From Silene conica (Eukaryota > Streptophyta > Magnoliopsida > Caryophyllales > Caryophyllaceae), in the NCBI GenBank assembly GCA_029255685.2, contig CM055318.2:13397001-13461000 (forward strand): a stretch of DNA of 64,000 nt, in the 5' to 3' direction. The notes below the pieces were generated by a model. The model was given only the letters and a program-made list of their open reading frames with translations. It ran no database searches and had not been told where the DNA came from. Position numbers and translations under genes: made by a program. Below, one piece after another: positions 24,175-35,900 of the stretch. The stretch's first letter is position 1. Each line of letters opens with the position of its first letter.

Positions 24175-25904
24175 TTATTTACAAGGTTCAAATAATTTAC
24201 CCGAATTTAAAACTAACTCCGGTAATTAATCAAGTGCATTTTCTATCCGTACTACTTCGATCTCATAAATTTGATCATTTGATATTAGACGAGAGACTTG
24301 TAGCTTTTTATGAAATGTCCAAATCCTTATTGTTGGTATTAAACTATTACGTGTATCAATTTAGTACTTTTGTACTGTAAGTCACAACAACGACATTGAA
24401 GCTTTTTAATCACACCACAATTTCATTCGGCCGACTTGAATCATTTTTAAAAATTTACTCTGCAAGCTAAGTACTGAATTCAAATCTATAATTTCTCAAA
24501 TGGTAAACAATAAATTGTTTATAGTACACTTTCTGCTGGTCGGTGCATTGTATTACTAAGTTTCACCTTACCCATGCTTCATGAGAATCTTGAGATTATT
24601 TATTCCATACGTCTCGTAAGAAACTGTCCTTTACTAATTTAGTGAGAGATATAATATGAAAACAAAAAGTTTAGTGGTCTCTCACCCATCATGTGAGAGG
24701 TATTTTAATAACGCTATTGAGATATGGTCTCTCTAAAATTTTTTTGTGTTATTGTATAATTCTTGTTTTTCTGGTTAAAATTGAACTGAATTTAATGTAG
24801 GTGAACTGAGTAGAATCGAATAAAATTAAATTCAATTGAAAAAATTTAAAATAAGCTGAAAATAAATACTTGTATAAAACACAGACATTACTTTTACCAA
24901 TCTATGACAATTGACAACGTCCTCTTGTTATCTTAATTCTACCTTCCAAAGCACCTCACGTAACTTCAATGACGAAATGCAATTAAATGATAAAAAAAAA
25001 CCCTTCCAATCGAATCCAAGAGAGATTCCAATCTTTTAAAGGAAAAAGTCGGCCTTAAAAGTTAAAAAAACTATTAGCTCATTGATAAAACTATGTTTAA
25101 TATATTACATAAAAATAAACTACATATTATACTACGTATATAAGTATATAATATGATGAACATCTAACACAGTACATAACGTGACATATCAAACAAAACC
25201 AATCATTATCAAACTAAGTTTTATACTCCTGCCTACAACATGTATTATATCATTCCTTCTCAACCCACCATTATATAACAAAGCCAACAAAGGTCTACGG
25301 GAAATATAGCAAATTACTTCAACAAATTTGATACAATATGTAATTAAGGCTTTTAACTTATAAATATAGTAAATTTACACCATAAGTATATTTCTTTTAA
25401 TGTGCAATTAAATACATATCTTATTTTTAAGAATGAAGTTTACTAAACTAATTACTTATCTTATTATTATTGAATTTTAAAATTATTGATCATAATTTTC
25501 CGAATTATTATTAGAAAGCATGTTCAAATAATTTATTTATTTATTAATTTTAATTTTATAATTTTAGTGAAAAAGTGTTTATAATATGACAATATTTAGA
25601 GAAACTGCAACGAAAATTTACAAAACCAAATTTTTATTTATTTTAAATAAAGTTCACATTTTTTGTTGAATATATATAAATATTTTATTTAATCTTAATA
25701 AATATATTTAAAATAGTTTTCATAATAAATAATAATAAGTTTTAGTTAAAAATGGTAAAAAAATTGATTTGTGCTTAACTGCACATTTTTTGATACGAGG
25801 CTAATTTGTTACCGGTAAACCCCAAGGGGGTTGATTTTCACATAATACCCGAGTTATGGGGTAATTTGTTGCTTCCCCGATTTGGTTTCCTCTACTAAAT
25901 TTCA
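24175..25904. other. Gene-free AT-rich stretch
   Basis: Strongly AT-rich. No exon, RNA gene or complete mobile element could be supported on either strand. Confidence 0.45.
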
Positions 25905-26160
25905 GTAGGTCTTCTGAGAGACCCTCTTCATAAGTTTATTGGGAGATCATTGTACAAATTCAAGAAAAAATGGTACTAAAGGTAATATAAGGGGTAAAAT
26001 CATGATTAAAAATAAAATGAGTACATTTATTATGTAAATACGTACGAAATTAATAGGATACGATCAATGATGAAAAAGTCACGAATTACAAATAAAAAGG
26101 TACAAACGAATGGTCTCTCAATAATTTATTAAAAAACTATCTCTCTTAAATTTTAGTGAT
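25905..26160 (-). mobile_element. MITE, copy B of the family split at 18525-23688
   Basis: The minus strand aligns along its length with the joined copy A, including the GAGAGACCATTC-TTTGTAC and TTTGTACAAT blocks. The ends are imperfect inverted repeats. Confidence 0.6.
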
Positions 26161-26321
26161 TAAATTTAGTTCGTTTAAGTTCAATTCTATTAAGGCTTTT
26201 TTTTTTGGATAGGAAAAAGCTTATTTAAATTAAACTAAATTTAATAGAAATGAATTAAATGGAGTTGCAATGAGTTGAACTAAAATAAACTAAAATTAAA
26301 TTCAAAACAACCAATCTTTTA

Positions 26322-26576
26322 ACACAAATTCTCTTGTGACGGATACCATTTTTCTTCACAAAATACTACTATCCTCCGTTTTTATATAATGTACCCATTT
26401 GTTGAATATATGGGTGTAGTATTTTAATAAAATGGGTACATTATATAAAAATGGAGGAAGTACTTTTTTTCTGTCCGACACTATTCATATGGCCTTCTTT
26501 CTCCAATAACTCATTTTATATCTATTTTATCTCACAAAATATGCGTGACAAATAGTATCCGTCACAAAACTTCTTT
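26322..26576 (-). mobile_element. Mutator-like MITE upstream of the ERD7-type gene
   Basis: The minus strand carries TTTTGTGAGATAAAATAGAT and ATGAGTTATTGGAGAAAG, which match the element at 52758-52951 closely. The ends read TTGTGACGGATACC and the complement of GGTATCCGTCAC-type sequence. Imperfect direct repeats of about 10 bp (CAATCTTTTA and CAATCTAAAA) flank it. It lies about 330 bp before the ERD7-type start codon and is itself interrupted by a Stowaway element. Confidence 0.65.
26367..26462. mobile_element. Short Stowaway-type MITE (96 bp) nested in the Mutator-like MITE
   Basis: CCTCCGTTTTTATATAATGT at the left is the near-perfect inverse of the right end ACATTATATAAAAATGGAGG. It is bounded by TA on each side. 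More than half of the element is terminal repeat. Confidence 0.8.
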
Positions 26577-26905
26577 CAATCTAAAAATTCGGGGTCCACC
26601 CTGCTCGGAGATTTACTGGGTAGTCGGTAGGGGACAGCAATATCCGTCGTCACCAGGAAAGAATGATTAAAAAATCATGGGGACACTTGAGTACTTGACC
26701 GGTAATAGCGCGGGAATAAAAAAGTAGGAAAAGCTGTTATACACACTTCATCCTTCATCGTCCTTTCTTCCTTCTCCGTGGTCTCTCCGCGTTCAACATT
26801 TACCCCCAATTTTATCTTCTCAATTAAGTTTTCTTCATCTATTTACATCTATAAATTCCTCCATTAATCTATCTCCTCCATTTCTTCACTTCCAAATACA
26901 GATCA

Positions 26906-29846
26906 ATGGCTTCCAAAGATCAACAACGCCCTTCCTTATACCCTAATATCGACAATTCTAACCCTAATTCCTCAACCCCTTTTACCTCTAACCCTAACCC
27001 TAACCCTAATTCCCAGTCTTCTTCATCGATGTATCCAACGATTAACATGGCGGATCTTGTCGATAATTTATTTCCGGATAATTACAAAGACACGCCGTCC
27101 GCACCACCTGATGTTGTCCCCATTGAGGAAATACTAATTTCAATTCCAGGTGCGGTTGTTCATTTGATTGATAAGAAGTACAGTGTTGAGCTTGCGATTG
27201 GGGAGTTTTCGATTGTTCAGATTCGTCATGGGGATAATATCGTTGCGTTTATGGCGCGTGTTTCGGACGAGTTGCAATGGCCGTTGGTCAATGAGGAGGC
27301 GATTGTGAAGGTCGATGATTCGCATTATTTCTTTTCAATTTCGGACCCAAGTTGTGCAGGTAAGGAAGTGGATGCGGATGATGTGCTGAATTACGGGTTG
27401 AGTTTCGCTTCGAAAGGGCAGGAACCGTTGTTGAGGGAGTTAGATAGGGTTTTTGAGGGTTTGGGGAATTTTACGGTGCAACAATGTGGTTCGAAGAAGA
27501 GTAAGGGGGAGGTGGTTGGGGTGGCGGTGGCGAGGGAGATGACGCCGGAGGATATTAAGGTCGATGAGGTGAAGCGGGAGACTATGGAGCGTAATTGTGG
27601 CGCGTATTGGACTACATTGGCGCCTAATGTGGAAGAGTATAGTTCTTCTACCGCGAAAATGATCGCTTCTGGGTCAGCCCAGTTGATAAAAGGGATTTTG
27701 TGGTGTGGAGATGTGACCTCTGATCGGATGAAATGGGGGCAGGAGGTGTTGAGGAAGCGAATAGATCCGGTCGAGAAGAGGGAGATTGATAAGAACACTT
27801 TGAAAAGGATTAAAAGGTTTGTGCTTTGACTTATTTGGTTATAATTGGAATATTTGGTATTTTTTGATCGCTAAACTGTTTGCGTTTTCTTTTGTGGATA
27901 ACAGTCATTACTCATTAGGCCTATTTCTCGATGCAATTTTCATCACGGGTCCTCTGTTGTTAACATACTAACATAGGCATAAGGTTGTGTATGTCTGACC
28001 CCTTACCACTCCGTTGCTAGGAGCCATTGCCATTGGGGCACTTGGTATTGTCTTGTTGATAAGGAGGCCTTGGAAAGGGTTAAAGATTTGTTTAAGATTA
28101 TAATCCAAAACTATTCTCTTTGATATTTATTCATGTTCCTGGGTATGGCTGTGTATATCCGACCTCACTTACTACATATACGCTGTTTGCGGGAGTGCTT
28201 GTATTAGTTGTGTAAATGGGGAAATTTGGGTTTGGTAGATTGGCTTACACACCAATGGTCTATTCATTGGGTAACATGCTTTTTCTAATGATGCATTCGT
28301 TTGAACCCTTTTATTTACTGCCTTGGTGGATGCCTCTTTAGAGGCACTAGTGCAATGTTGATGTTGTGTTGATTGGCTGACTTATTATTTTCATTTAGCC
28401 TGCTTTGTTAAATAGTGTGGCAGTGATCATGTCTAAGGTTTTGTGCTGTCTATGATAATTTGTTCTGGGTTTATTGCTATGTGCTGTGCATTGTTCTATG
28501 CAAGTAGATTTTAAGTGAGTGTCATTAGCCTTCAGTTGGTAATTATGCTCTACTCGGAGTACGGTAGTCTGCATATTTCAAAATACTTTTAGCATATTCA
28601 TCAAAGAGTCCATATATAAACTTTGAATGAGTTGACATATTATCAAACAAATTGACAAAAAATTGCAAATACTTTTGTGAAGACATTTTGATAAACATGT
28701 TAGCTAACTTTAGTTTGATTATATGCAAACTCCATTTGACTCGATGACCATGTTAACTAATCTCAATGACTATGGTACACTGGGAGTACGGTATAACAAG
28801 TGTCTTCACTGGCCAGTGGTGGCCAAAGACTGATAAGTTGCTTTTATGATAGTACAAGTTCACTTAGTCCAGCATGTGCCAGTGTTAGCTGCTAACTATT
28901 GTGCTGACTGTTCATGCAGAGCGAAGGCCATGACAAAAATGACAAAAAGCGTGGCGACTGGAGTGCTGACTGGGGTCGTGAAAGTGTCGGGATTTTTCAT
29001 GAGCTCAGTTGCCAATTCTAAAGCGGGCAAGAAATTCTTCAATCTATTGCCTGGAGAAATGGTCTTGGCTTCCTTGGATGGATTCAGTATGTCCTTCACC
29101 TCTCAACTCTTTTCGGTTGATCCAAACTTTTATTTAGCTTGGCTAAGAAATTTTTGTGCACCTCTTTAGGCTCTTAGCTGATGTAAGATATAACACCATT
29201 AGCTGTGTAAGTTTGCAATTGCAAGTATGACATTAGTATATTACTGTACTTATTGTGTCAAAAATCTTGTTTTGCTTACAGATAGAATCTGTGATGCTGT
29301 TGAAATAGCCGGCAAAGAAGTTATGTCAACAACCTCCACCGTAACAACTGGATTAGTGACACACAAGTAAGTAACTCTATCTGTTTTTCATTATAAGCGA
29401 CACTATCTCCTTGCTTCTTTTAAGTTGAATGCTCAATTCCTAGTTTACTGAGGGTCTTCAACATTTACGTAAGTTTTAGGATGACATCTTTAGCAGTTGT
29501 ATTTCACTGTCTGATTAATGCTGGGCTTTTTGTATTGTTTTCCCACAATGTGTAATAGGGTGTACATAACTTAACTAGGCAAACCATAGTGTTGTTAGAT
29601 TGTGATCATCCTTTGTGTTGATATTGATGTATGCTTCCTTCTATACAATGTAGATATGGAGAAGACGCAGGCCATGCAACCCGCGAAGGGCTAGGTGCAG
29701 CAGGACATGCCATCGGCACTGCTTGGACTGTTTTTAAGATAAGGAAAGCGTTGAACCCTAAGAATGCCGTCAAGCCTACCAGTTTCGCCAAGTCTGCTGT
29801 GAAAGCAGCTGCTGCCGAATACAAGTCCCAAAAATCTAAGAAATGA
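26906..29846 (+). CDS. ERD7: Senescence/dehydration-associated protein, ERD7 family
   Basis: Four exons: 26906-27816, 28920-29086, 29282-29366, 29654-29846 (1356 nt, 451 residues; Arabidopsis ERD7 is about 450). The first ~100 residues are low-complexity and Asn/Pro/Ser-rich. The C-terminal half is the plant senescence domain (about 235-430), with blocks TLAPNVEEYSSSTAKMIASG, TGVVKVSGFFMSSVANS, KFFNLLPGEMVLASLDGF, YGEDAGHATREGLGAAGHA and FKIRKALNPK; its Gly/Ala-rich amphipathic segments suit membrane binding. From the literature, ERD7-type proteins are induced by drought, cold and senescence, bind membrane lipids and have been found on lipid droplets. Paralogue-level identity within the family is inferred. 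The ATG at 26906 is the first in frame and is followed at once by the typical N-terminus. Intron 1 is 1.1 kb. A nested MITE pair sits just upstream. Confidence 0.93.
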
Positions 29847-32800
29847 CGACTTTTTATTCAGTCCACAACCCTCATTCTTCTCCGAGTATGAGATGTATTG
29901 TATCATAGTATCACCTATGTTGTATCTGACATCTAGTATTCAGTTTGATTCTCTGTGTTCTCTTTCAATTGATTTGCTTGTGTACCATCCTTTGTATGTA
30001 ATATAAACAAATCACCGATCTTGAATGTTTGAAACAATTACTGGTGCTATTTTTGTCTAACTATCCCCTATACTAAGCTCGATACTGTGGCAATCAGAAC
30101 ACACTCTTCTGTTCTATGTTCTGGAATTCCCAGCTTGGGAACTTTCAGAAACAGATTTGTATGAAATGTACTTCTGTCTGTATATAATTTCAGTCAAATC
30201 TTTAAGAAAACCCTCGAACATGAAAGGAACAGTCATAAAACAATCTAATCAGGTAACCAGAAGTTGCAGTGATATACTGCAGCATCGGCAGCACGAGTTA
30301 TTAGGTAATTATCAAAAATTATACCGTCATTTTACCATTCAATCATAGTTTTCTGTATTACCACATCCGTAACTAGTTATTTACCAATGTGTGTAGGGTT
30401 TTGGAGGCAGTAGAATGCTTGGTGGACGAATGACTATACACACACAGAGACGAGTACGTTCGGATAGGGTAGCATTTGCAGATAATGGAGCAACTATTGC
30501 TTATTTCATTGGTAAGAAAATAAAAGGCGCAGTACGTCATTCTTGGAAACCAAGCATAGTCACTTAAGTTAATTGGACAATGGAAATTTCCAAGGATGAA
30601 AGCGATGTGTACAATTCTCCTGCCTGCTTATTTGTGGACACTTGACCACTGCTTCACTTTTGAGGTATTGCTTCCAGAATTCACACCTAGTTTTTTCTTA
30701 CTTACATAACTTATCTTATCCTCGTCTTTTGTTAGCTGAATTTTAAATAGGGTAGCGCATGAGCCGACTCATCTACGCTCGTTGAAAAGCGGTAGAGTTG
30801 TGAAGTTTTGCTGATTTTCCACGTTATGTAGTTGATCTTGTTTTTGCTGATGCTAATGATATGAATTAATCCCACCTTTAGGATTTCAAAAAAAAAAAGA
30901 ATACCCTTTTCTTTACCTTTAAAGTGTGACCAAATAAAATAAAAAGACTCCTAAATGTTCATAACGAGATTTGAACTCAGATTCTCACGAGTCACGACTT
31001 TATCAGTTAAGCTAGTTGATCACAAATTCTCATTTGTGACGGGCATGTCCGTCGCAAACTTGCGACGAGTCAAATATTACCCATTTGAGTAGGAAAAAAA
31101 ACTTTTGAGACTTCCTATGCTTTGTCTTATCTAAACAAGTTGGAAAACTTGACCTGTTAGAAGCTTACGATGGATATATCCGTCGCAAGAGAGTGGCCAG
31201 TGGAAAGTGGCCACACACTTCTTTTATTGAGGTGTATCTATTATTCAATGTAAATCTGGATGTAGTTCTCATTTTTGTTCATCAGGAATGGATCAATCAT
31301 GGATGCGGTTGATATCGTCTCCAATTACAAAAAAATTCATTTGTAACGGGCATATCCTATCTCATGGAGACTTGCTGCTCCAAATATTGTAGCATGAATT
31401 TGACAACCTTTATAAAGCAGTTGCATGCTTATTGCACCCAAATTTAATAGCATGCCTGTACTCATCTTGTATGTTTTTATTTTAATATGCGACCGCTATT
31501 TATCTCCTCTTTTACTTTTCCTCAACTTTTTACAGAAAACTTGATCCATTCGTAGTGCAGAACCTTGTATTATTTTTGATATAGCTTTACAAGTTATATT
31601 AATATTCTTTTTGCTTTCAATCAGTCTCAGATTTCTTAGAAAAAGTCTCATCAACTGTTAATGGTTTAAATATAATAAGGATATGATATTCAGAATTTTG
31701 TGGAGATCGGATGGATACCATTTCGGAAGCTTTAGACGTCAACAACCATCTTCTTAGTGCCAAAATTTGGTTTTTAGTTTGTACTATGTGCTTTAAATCG
31801 GATTCAAGCCGGATAAAATCACAAGGGGAACAAAGCTCACCTTCATGATCTTAACATTAAGCCTCAATAATTCGTAGAGTCGTAGTCAGTTGTCCGTGGA
31901 CCGTGGACCGTGTTCAAGGATTTGAGTGGAAGAGAATCCTCGGTCTTAGCAACATACCGTGAACTACATTGGTTTGTCGAATTATGGTGCCTTTGCCTAT
32001 TCATGGACTTGCAGGATGTATCGGTCGACCTAATTGAACACAGCACGGATTTTAAAACGGTCGTGGTAACCATCAAAACTTGTAGAAAATGTTACTAGCA
32101 TGCACAGTATGTTGTGATGAAGTAAAGTGTTGGGCATATACTTAGTATATTTGGAGCCGCCCCACTTGTCTTGATTGTAACGACATGGATGTTATGTCAG
32201 CGTCTTTCCTGCTCCTGTCTTGTTTCTTGGATGTCTTCTTCACTCTTCAGTGGACTGTCAAAAACTGTCTTTGTTAATCTACCTAACTCTAAGCTCTTTA
32301 ATTTCACATGCAATAGTCCCAATGTCTCCAATAAAGTGTGGGGATTCGATCCAGTTAGTTAGTCAACCGCTCATTTATGAGTTGAGATGTACGCAATCTT
32401 ACCCTATCTGCCGATAATGAATATGCCTAAACCTTTATTTATTTATTTATTAACGTCGGTACATTAACGGAATTCTTCATGGTTTAATCTTGACGAGTGT
32501 AGATGGTCTGTCTGTTTGTGGTCGGCTGATAAAGCTAACTTGAACTGAATGAAGCTGACCTGAATTGAAATTAGCGGAAATTAAGCTAGAAAGAACAAGT
32601 CTTTTTTGATGATTCCTCAATGATGGTCACTATGTAGAGTTTAGGTCTCTCCACTCTCAAAAAGTTAGCAGCCACATATTTATCTTTATATGATATGATA
32701 ACAACTTTTACACCTATAATCTTAAATTAAGAAACACTTTTAGTTTAGACTTAATTAAGACACTATTTATTGGAGCAAAACATTTTATAGGGAGGTTGTT

Positions 32801-32945
32801 GTGTTTGTGGATGAGGAATCAGAGAAGCAACAATAAACAGTCTGCAGAATATGACAGCAAGTTTCCTAAGCATCTCAAATTGTAAAATCTCCACCTTTTT
32901 TCTGCAATATCTTCTTCTAGTTAGCTTAGTAGTACAAGAATAAAA
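29847..32945. other. Intergenic region between the ERD7-type gene and AHK1
   Basis: The first ~200 bases look like 3' UTR. A weak two-exon candidate lies at 30194-30567. Around 31018-31210 there are Mutator-MITE-like fragments (TCATTTGTGACGGGCATGTC, CCGTCGCAA). The last several hundred bases must contain the AHK1 promoter and 5' UTR, but I could not place a TATA box with confidence. Confidence 0.4.
30194..30567 (+). other. Possible small spliced gene or gene fragment, function unknown
   Basis: A segment after an AG acceptor (30194-30252) ends at a GT donor and joins in phase to 30397-30567, which ends in TAA. The joined reading includes MKGTVIKQSNQ and then MLGGRMTIHTQRRVRSDRVA. Splice sites and phase agree, but I recognise no family, no upstream exon is evident, and the composition is not decisive. 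It may be a captured fragment or chance. Confidence 0.2.
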
Positions 32946-35900
32946 ATGGCAGAGAATGCAAAAAGGATGTCATCTGAGTCCTCATCACCAAGAACATCAC
33001 AAGAATCTCCACGTCGAAAAACGATGTCAGACAAGTTGATTTGTTTTAGTAGTTCTTGCAGAAGTAACCCGACTTTGAGATTTAGAAGGCAACTTCATGG
33101 TCATGTTGATGAGGAACTTCAGTATCCAAGCTCTTATTGCTTATCTTCATACTATAGTGTCTTTGTAGTTCGTCTCGCTATAATGGTACGTATGAGATGA
33201 CCGCTCTATTATTTCATAACTTTGCTCCATATAAACCGGGTAAGACAGTCGTATGGTAGGACTAACTGGTGACCGAAGGTTCTGAGGTGTGGTTTTTAAG
33301 GTTTCAAGTTAAAGCCGCCCAAAACTTTAGAAACTCAGCATTTATGATATTAAATCTCGGTTTTGGGCTTGATCTACAAAGGCAATCAATACAGTTTCAA
33401 AATACGGTCATTGCACCTTCAATATAACAATAATGTCATCACTATGCAAGGTCGCGACCCATATTTAATGCCATGATACCCTCGTAAGGCTGTCTTACCC
33501 AACATTTGTTATCTGTTTAGTGTTTTGACTCTTGCACTTTGCAGGTTCTTTTGGCAGTTTTGATAGGTTTGCTGACTATACTAACATGGCATTTTACCCG
33601 GGTCTACACAACGAAATCTTTGGATACTCTGGCTTATGGACTTCGCTACGAGCTTCTACAGCGTCCCCTGTTGCGAATGTGGAATATTTTGAACTCCACC
33701 ATTGAAGTAACAACAGCCCAAGTCAAGCTCTCTGAGATTGTTATTCGGCGCTTTACTACTCAACCTGTAACTCAAGCACAACAAGTTGAGGTAGATTCCC
33801 AACTTCTTTTTAATCTTTTCCCTGACATAAGAATAAATCAGATAGTCTTACAGAACTTTTTGTTTATAACTTGCAGCTTTATGGAATGATGAAGGATGTA
33901 ATGTGGGCATTATTTGCAAGCAATAAAGCTTTGAATTCAATGACAATAAACTACAGAAATGGGTTTGTTCAGGCCTTTCACAGAGATCATAGGAGCAATA
34001 ACACATTATACATATACTCTGATATCGCAAACTATTCAATCAGTAACTCATTTGAAATGAGTAAGTTCTCGTCTCATGAACGTTGGAATGATCAGACAAT
34101 ACAAGGTAACCTATCAGCAATCTGGTACCGGGAGCCAATTGATCCTGTCACTGGACTCAGGCTGGGAAAGCAAAGCCGGATTCCTCCTGAAGAACTGATA
34201 AATATTGCAGGTAGGTAATGCATCAGTTTCGGATATTGTTTTTCCTCTATTTTTGGTCCGTCTAGCAAAGCCTACAAATACAAAATAGTTTATCTACCAG
34301 ATTAGGTAGGTTTCAGTTTGTAATGGATCAGTAATTGATTTGACTCAAATCTTTAGTGAAGAATTTGAGTGTGGGTCTAAAACATCGAGTTGTTTTTTCA
34401 TTCCGGTTGATTCAGTATTGGACTCAATCAATTGTCATCCCTAATATTTGCAGGCATATCACAAGTACCAGATGGTGTAGCTTCATGGCATGTAGCTGTC
34501 AGCAAGCACACCAACTCACCGTTGCTTTCAGCCGCTCTGCCTGTGTGGGACCCATCAAATGAGAGTATAGTGGCCGTTGTGGGGGTTACTACAGCCCTAT
34601 ACAGCGTAGGACAGTTTATGAAAGAACTTGTGGAGTTCCATAGTGGCCACATATACCTTACCTCTCAACAAGGCTACCTTCTTGCCACTTCTACAGATGC
34701 CCCTCTTCTGAGAAATTCGACAACAGGTCCAAAGCTTGTTATGGCCGTTGATTCTCAAGACGCTGTCATTCAGCAGGGAGCTCAATGGTTGCAGGAAACT
34801 TATGGAAACAAGTTTCCTCCCATTTCCGGAGTTCATGTAGAGAATGCCAATCTCGGGGGAAAGAAATATTATATTGATTCGTTTTTCTTGAACCTGAAAC
34901 GGCTTCCAATGGTAAGATCTCAGTGCTTGTCTGAATCACACTGTTGGGAGTTGTTCCAGAGTGTGCGGTTTGACACGGGAAATCCTGCATTTCATGGAAG
35001 TAGGAATTTCTAAGATTTTTTTTCTTCATATTTTTCAACCAAACAGTTATATGTCTCCCAGGAACACAGAATTCTCTTGGAATTTGTTGGCAATTAAATG
35101 ACCGCGGTATTTAGTTTGTATATATTCACATAGATGTAAAGTGTGTTGTGTAATTACAAAACAACTTTGATGTGCAGGTTGGTGTGATCATTATCCCTAG
35201 AGAATATATTATGGGAAAAGTTGATCGAAGAGCCTATAGAACGTTGGTGATACTTATATCTGCCTCCGTCTGTATCCTAATAATTGGATGTGTTTGCATA
35301 TTAATACTGACAAATGGAGTTTCAAAGGAAATGAAACTTAGAGCAGAACTTATTGACCAACTTGACGCGAGGAGACGTGCTGAGGCATCAAGCAATTACA
35401 AAAGCCAGTTTTTGGCAAACATGAGGCAAGTATGGTAAATGATGATCAAGTGTGTGATTTGCTGCATTTGCATCTCCTCAAAACTGAACTTAAAACTTTG
35501 TTAACAGCCATGAGCTAAGGACACCGATGGCTGCTGTGATTGGGCTGCTGGATATTCTAATATGTGACGATTATCTGACAAATGAACAATATTCAACAGT
35601 TACTCAGATTCGGAAATGCTCAAATGCCCTTCTTCGACTTCTTAATAATATCTTGGACCTTAGCAAGGTAAATGTTTGTCCAACTTTTCTATGCAGTAAT
35701 TGCTCTTCACTTACTGACTTATTGTCGTAGGCTTAAATTTGGTAAAATAAGAGTATAGAGCATATTTTAAATGTTTAAGCATGAAAGTAATACTTAAAGG
35801 TTTGCAGGTTGAAGCTGGAAAACTAGTGCTGGAAGAAACAGAATTCAATTTGGGTCGGGAGCTTGAGGGACTCGTTGACATGTTCTCAGTTCAGTGTGCT

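Noticed and set aside
26968-27010. Interstitial telomeric repeat
   Set aside because: The unit is CCCTAA, not the plant CCCTAAA, has only a few copies, and is in frame in a coding exon.
27391-27798. 135-codon open frame antisense to ERD7-type exon 1
   Set aside because: It is a shadow of the sense coding exon; the sense protein is clearly recognised.
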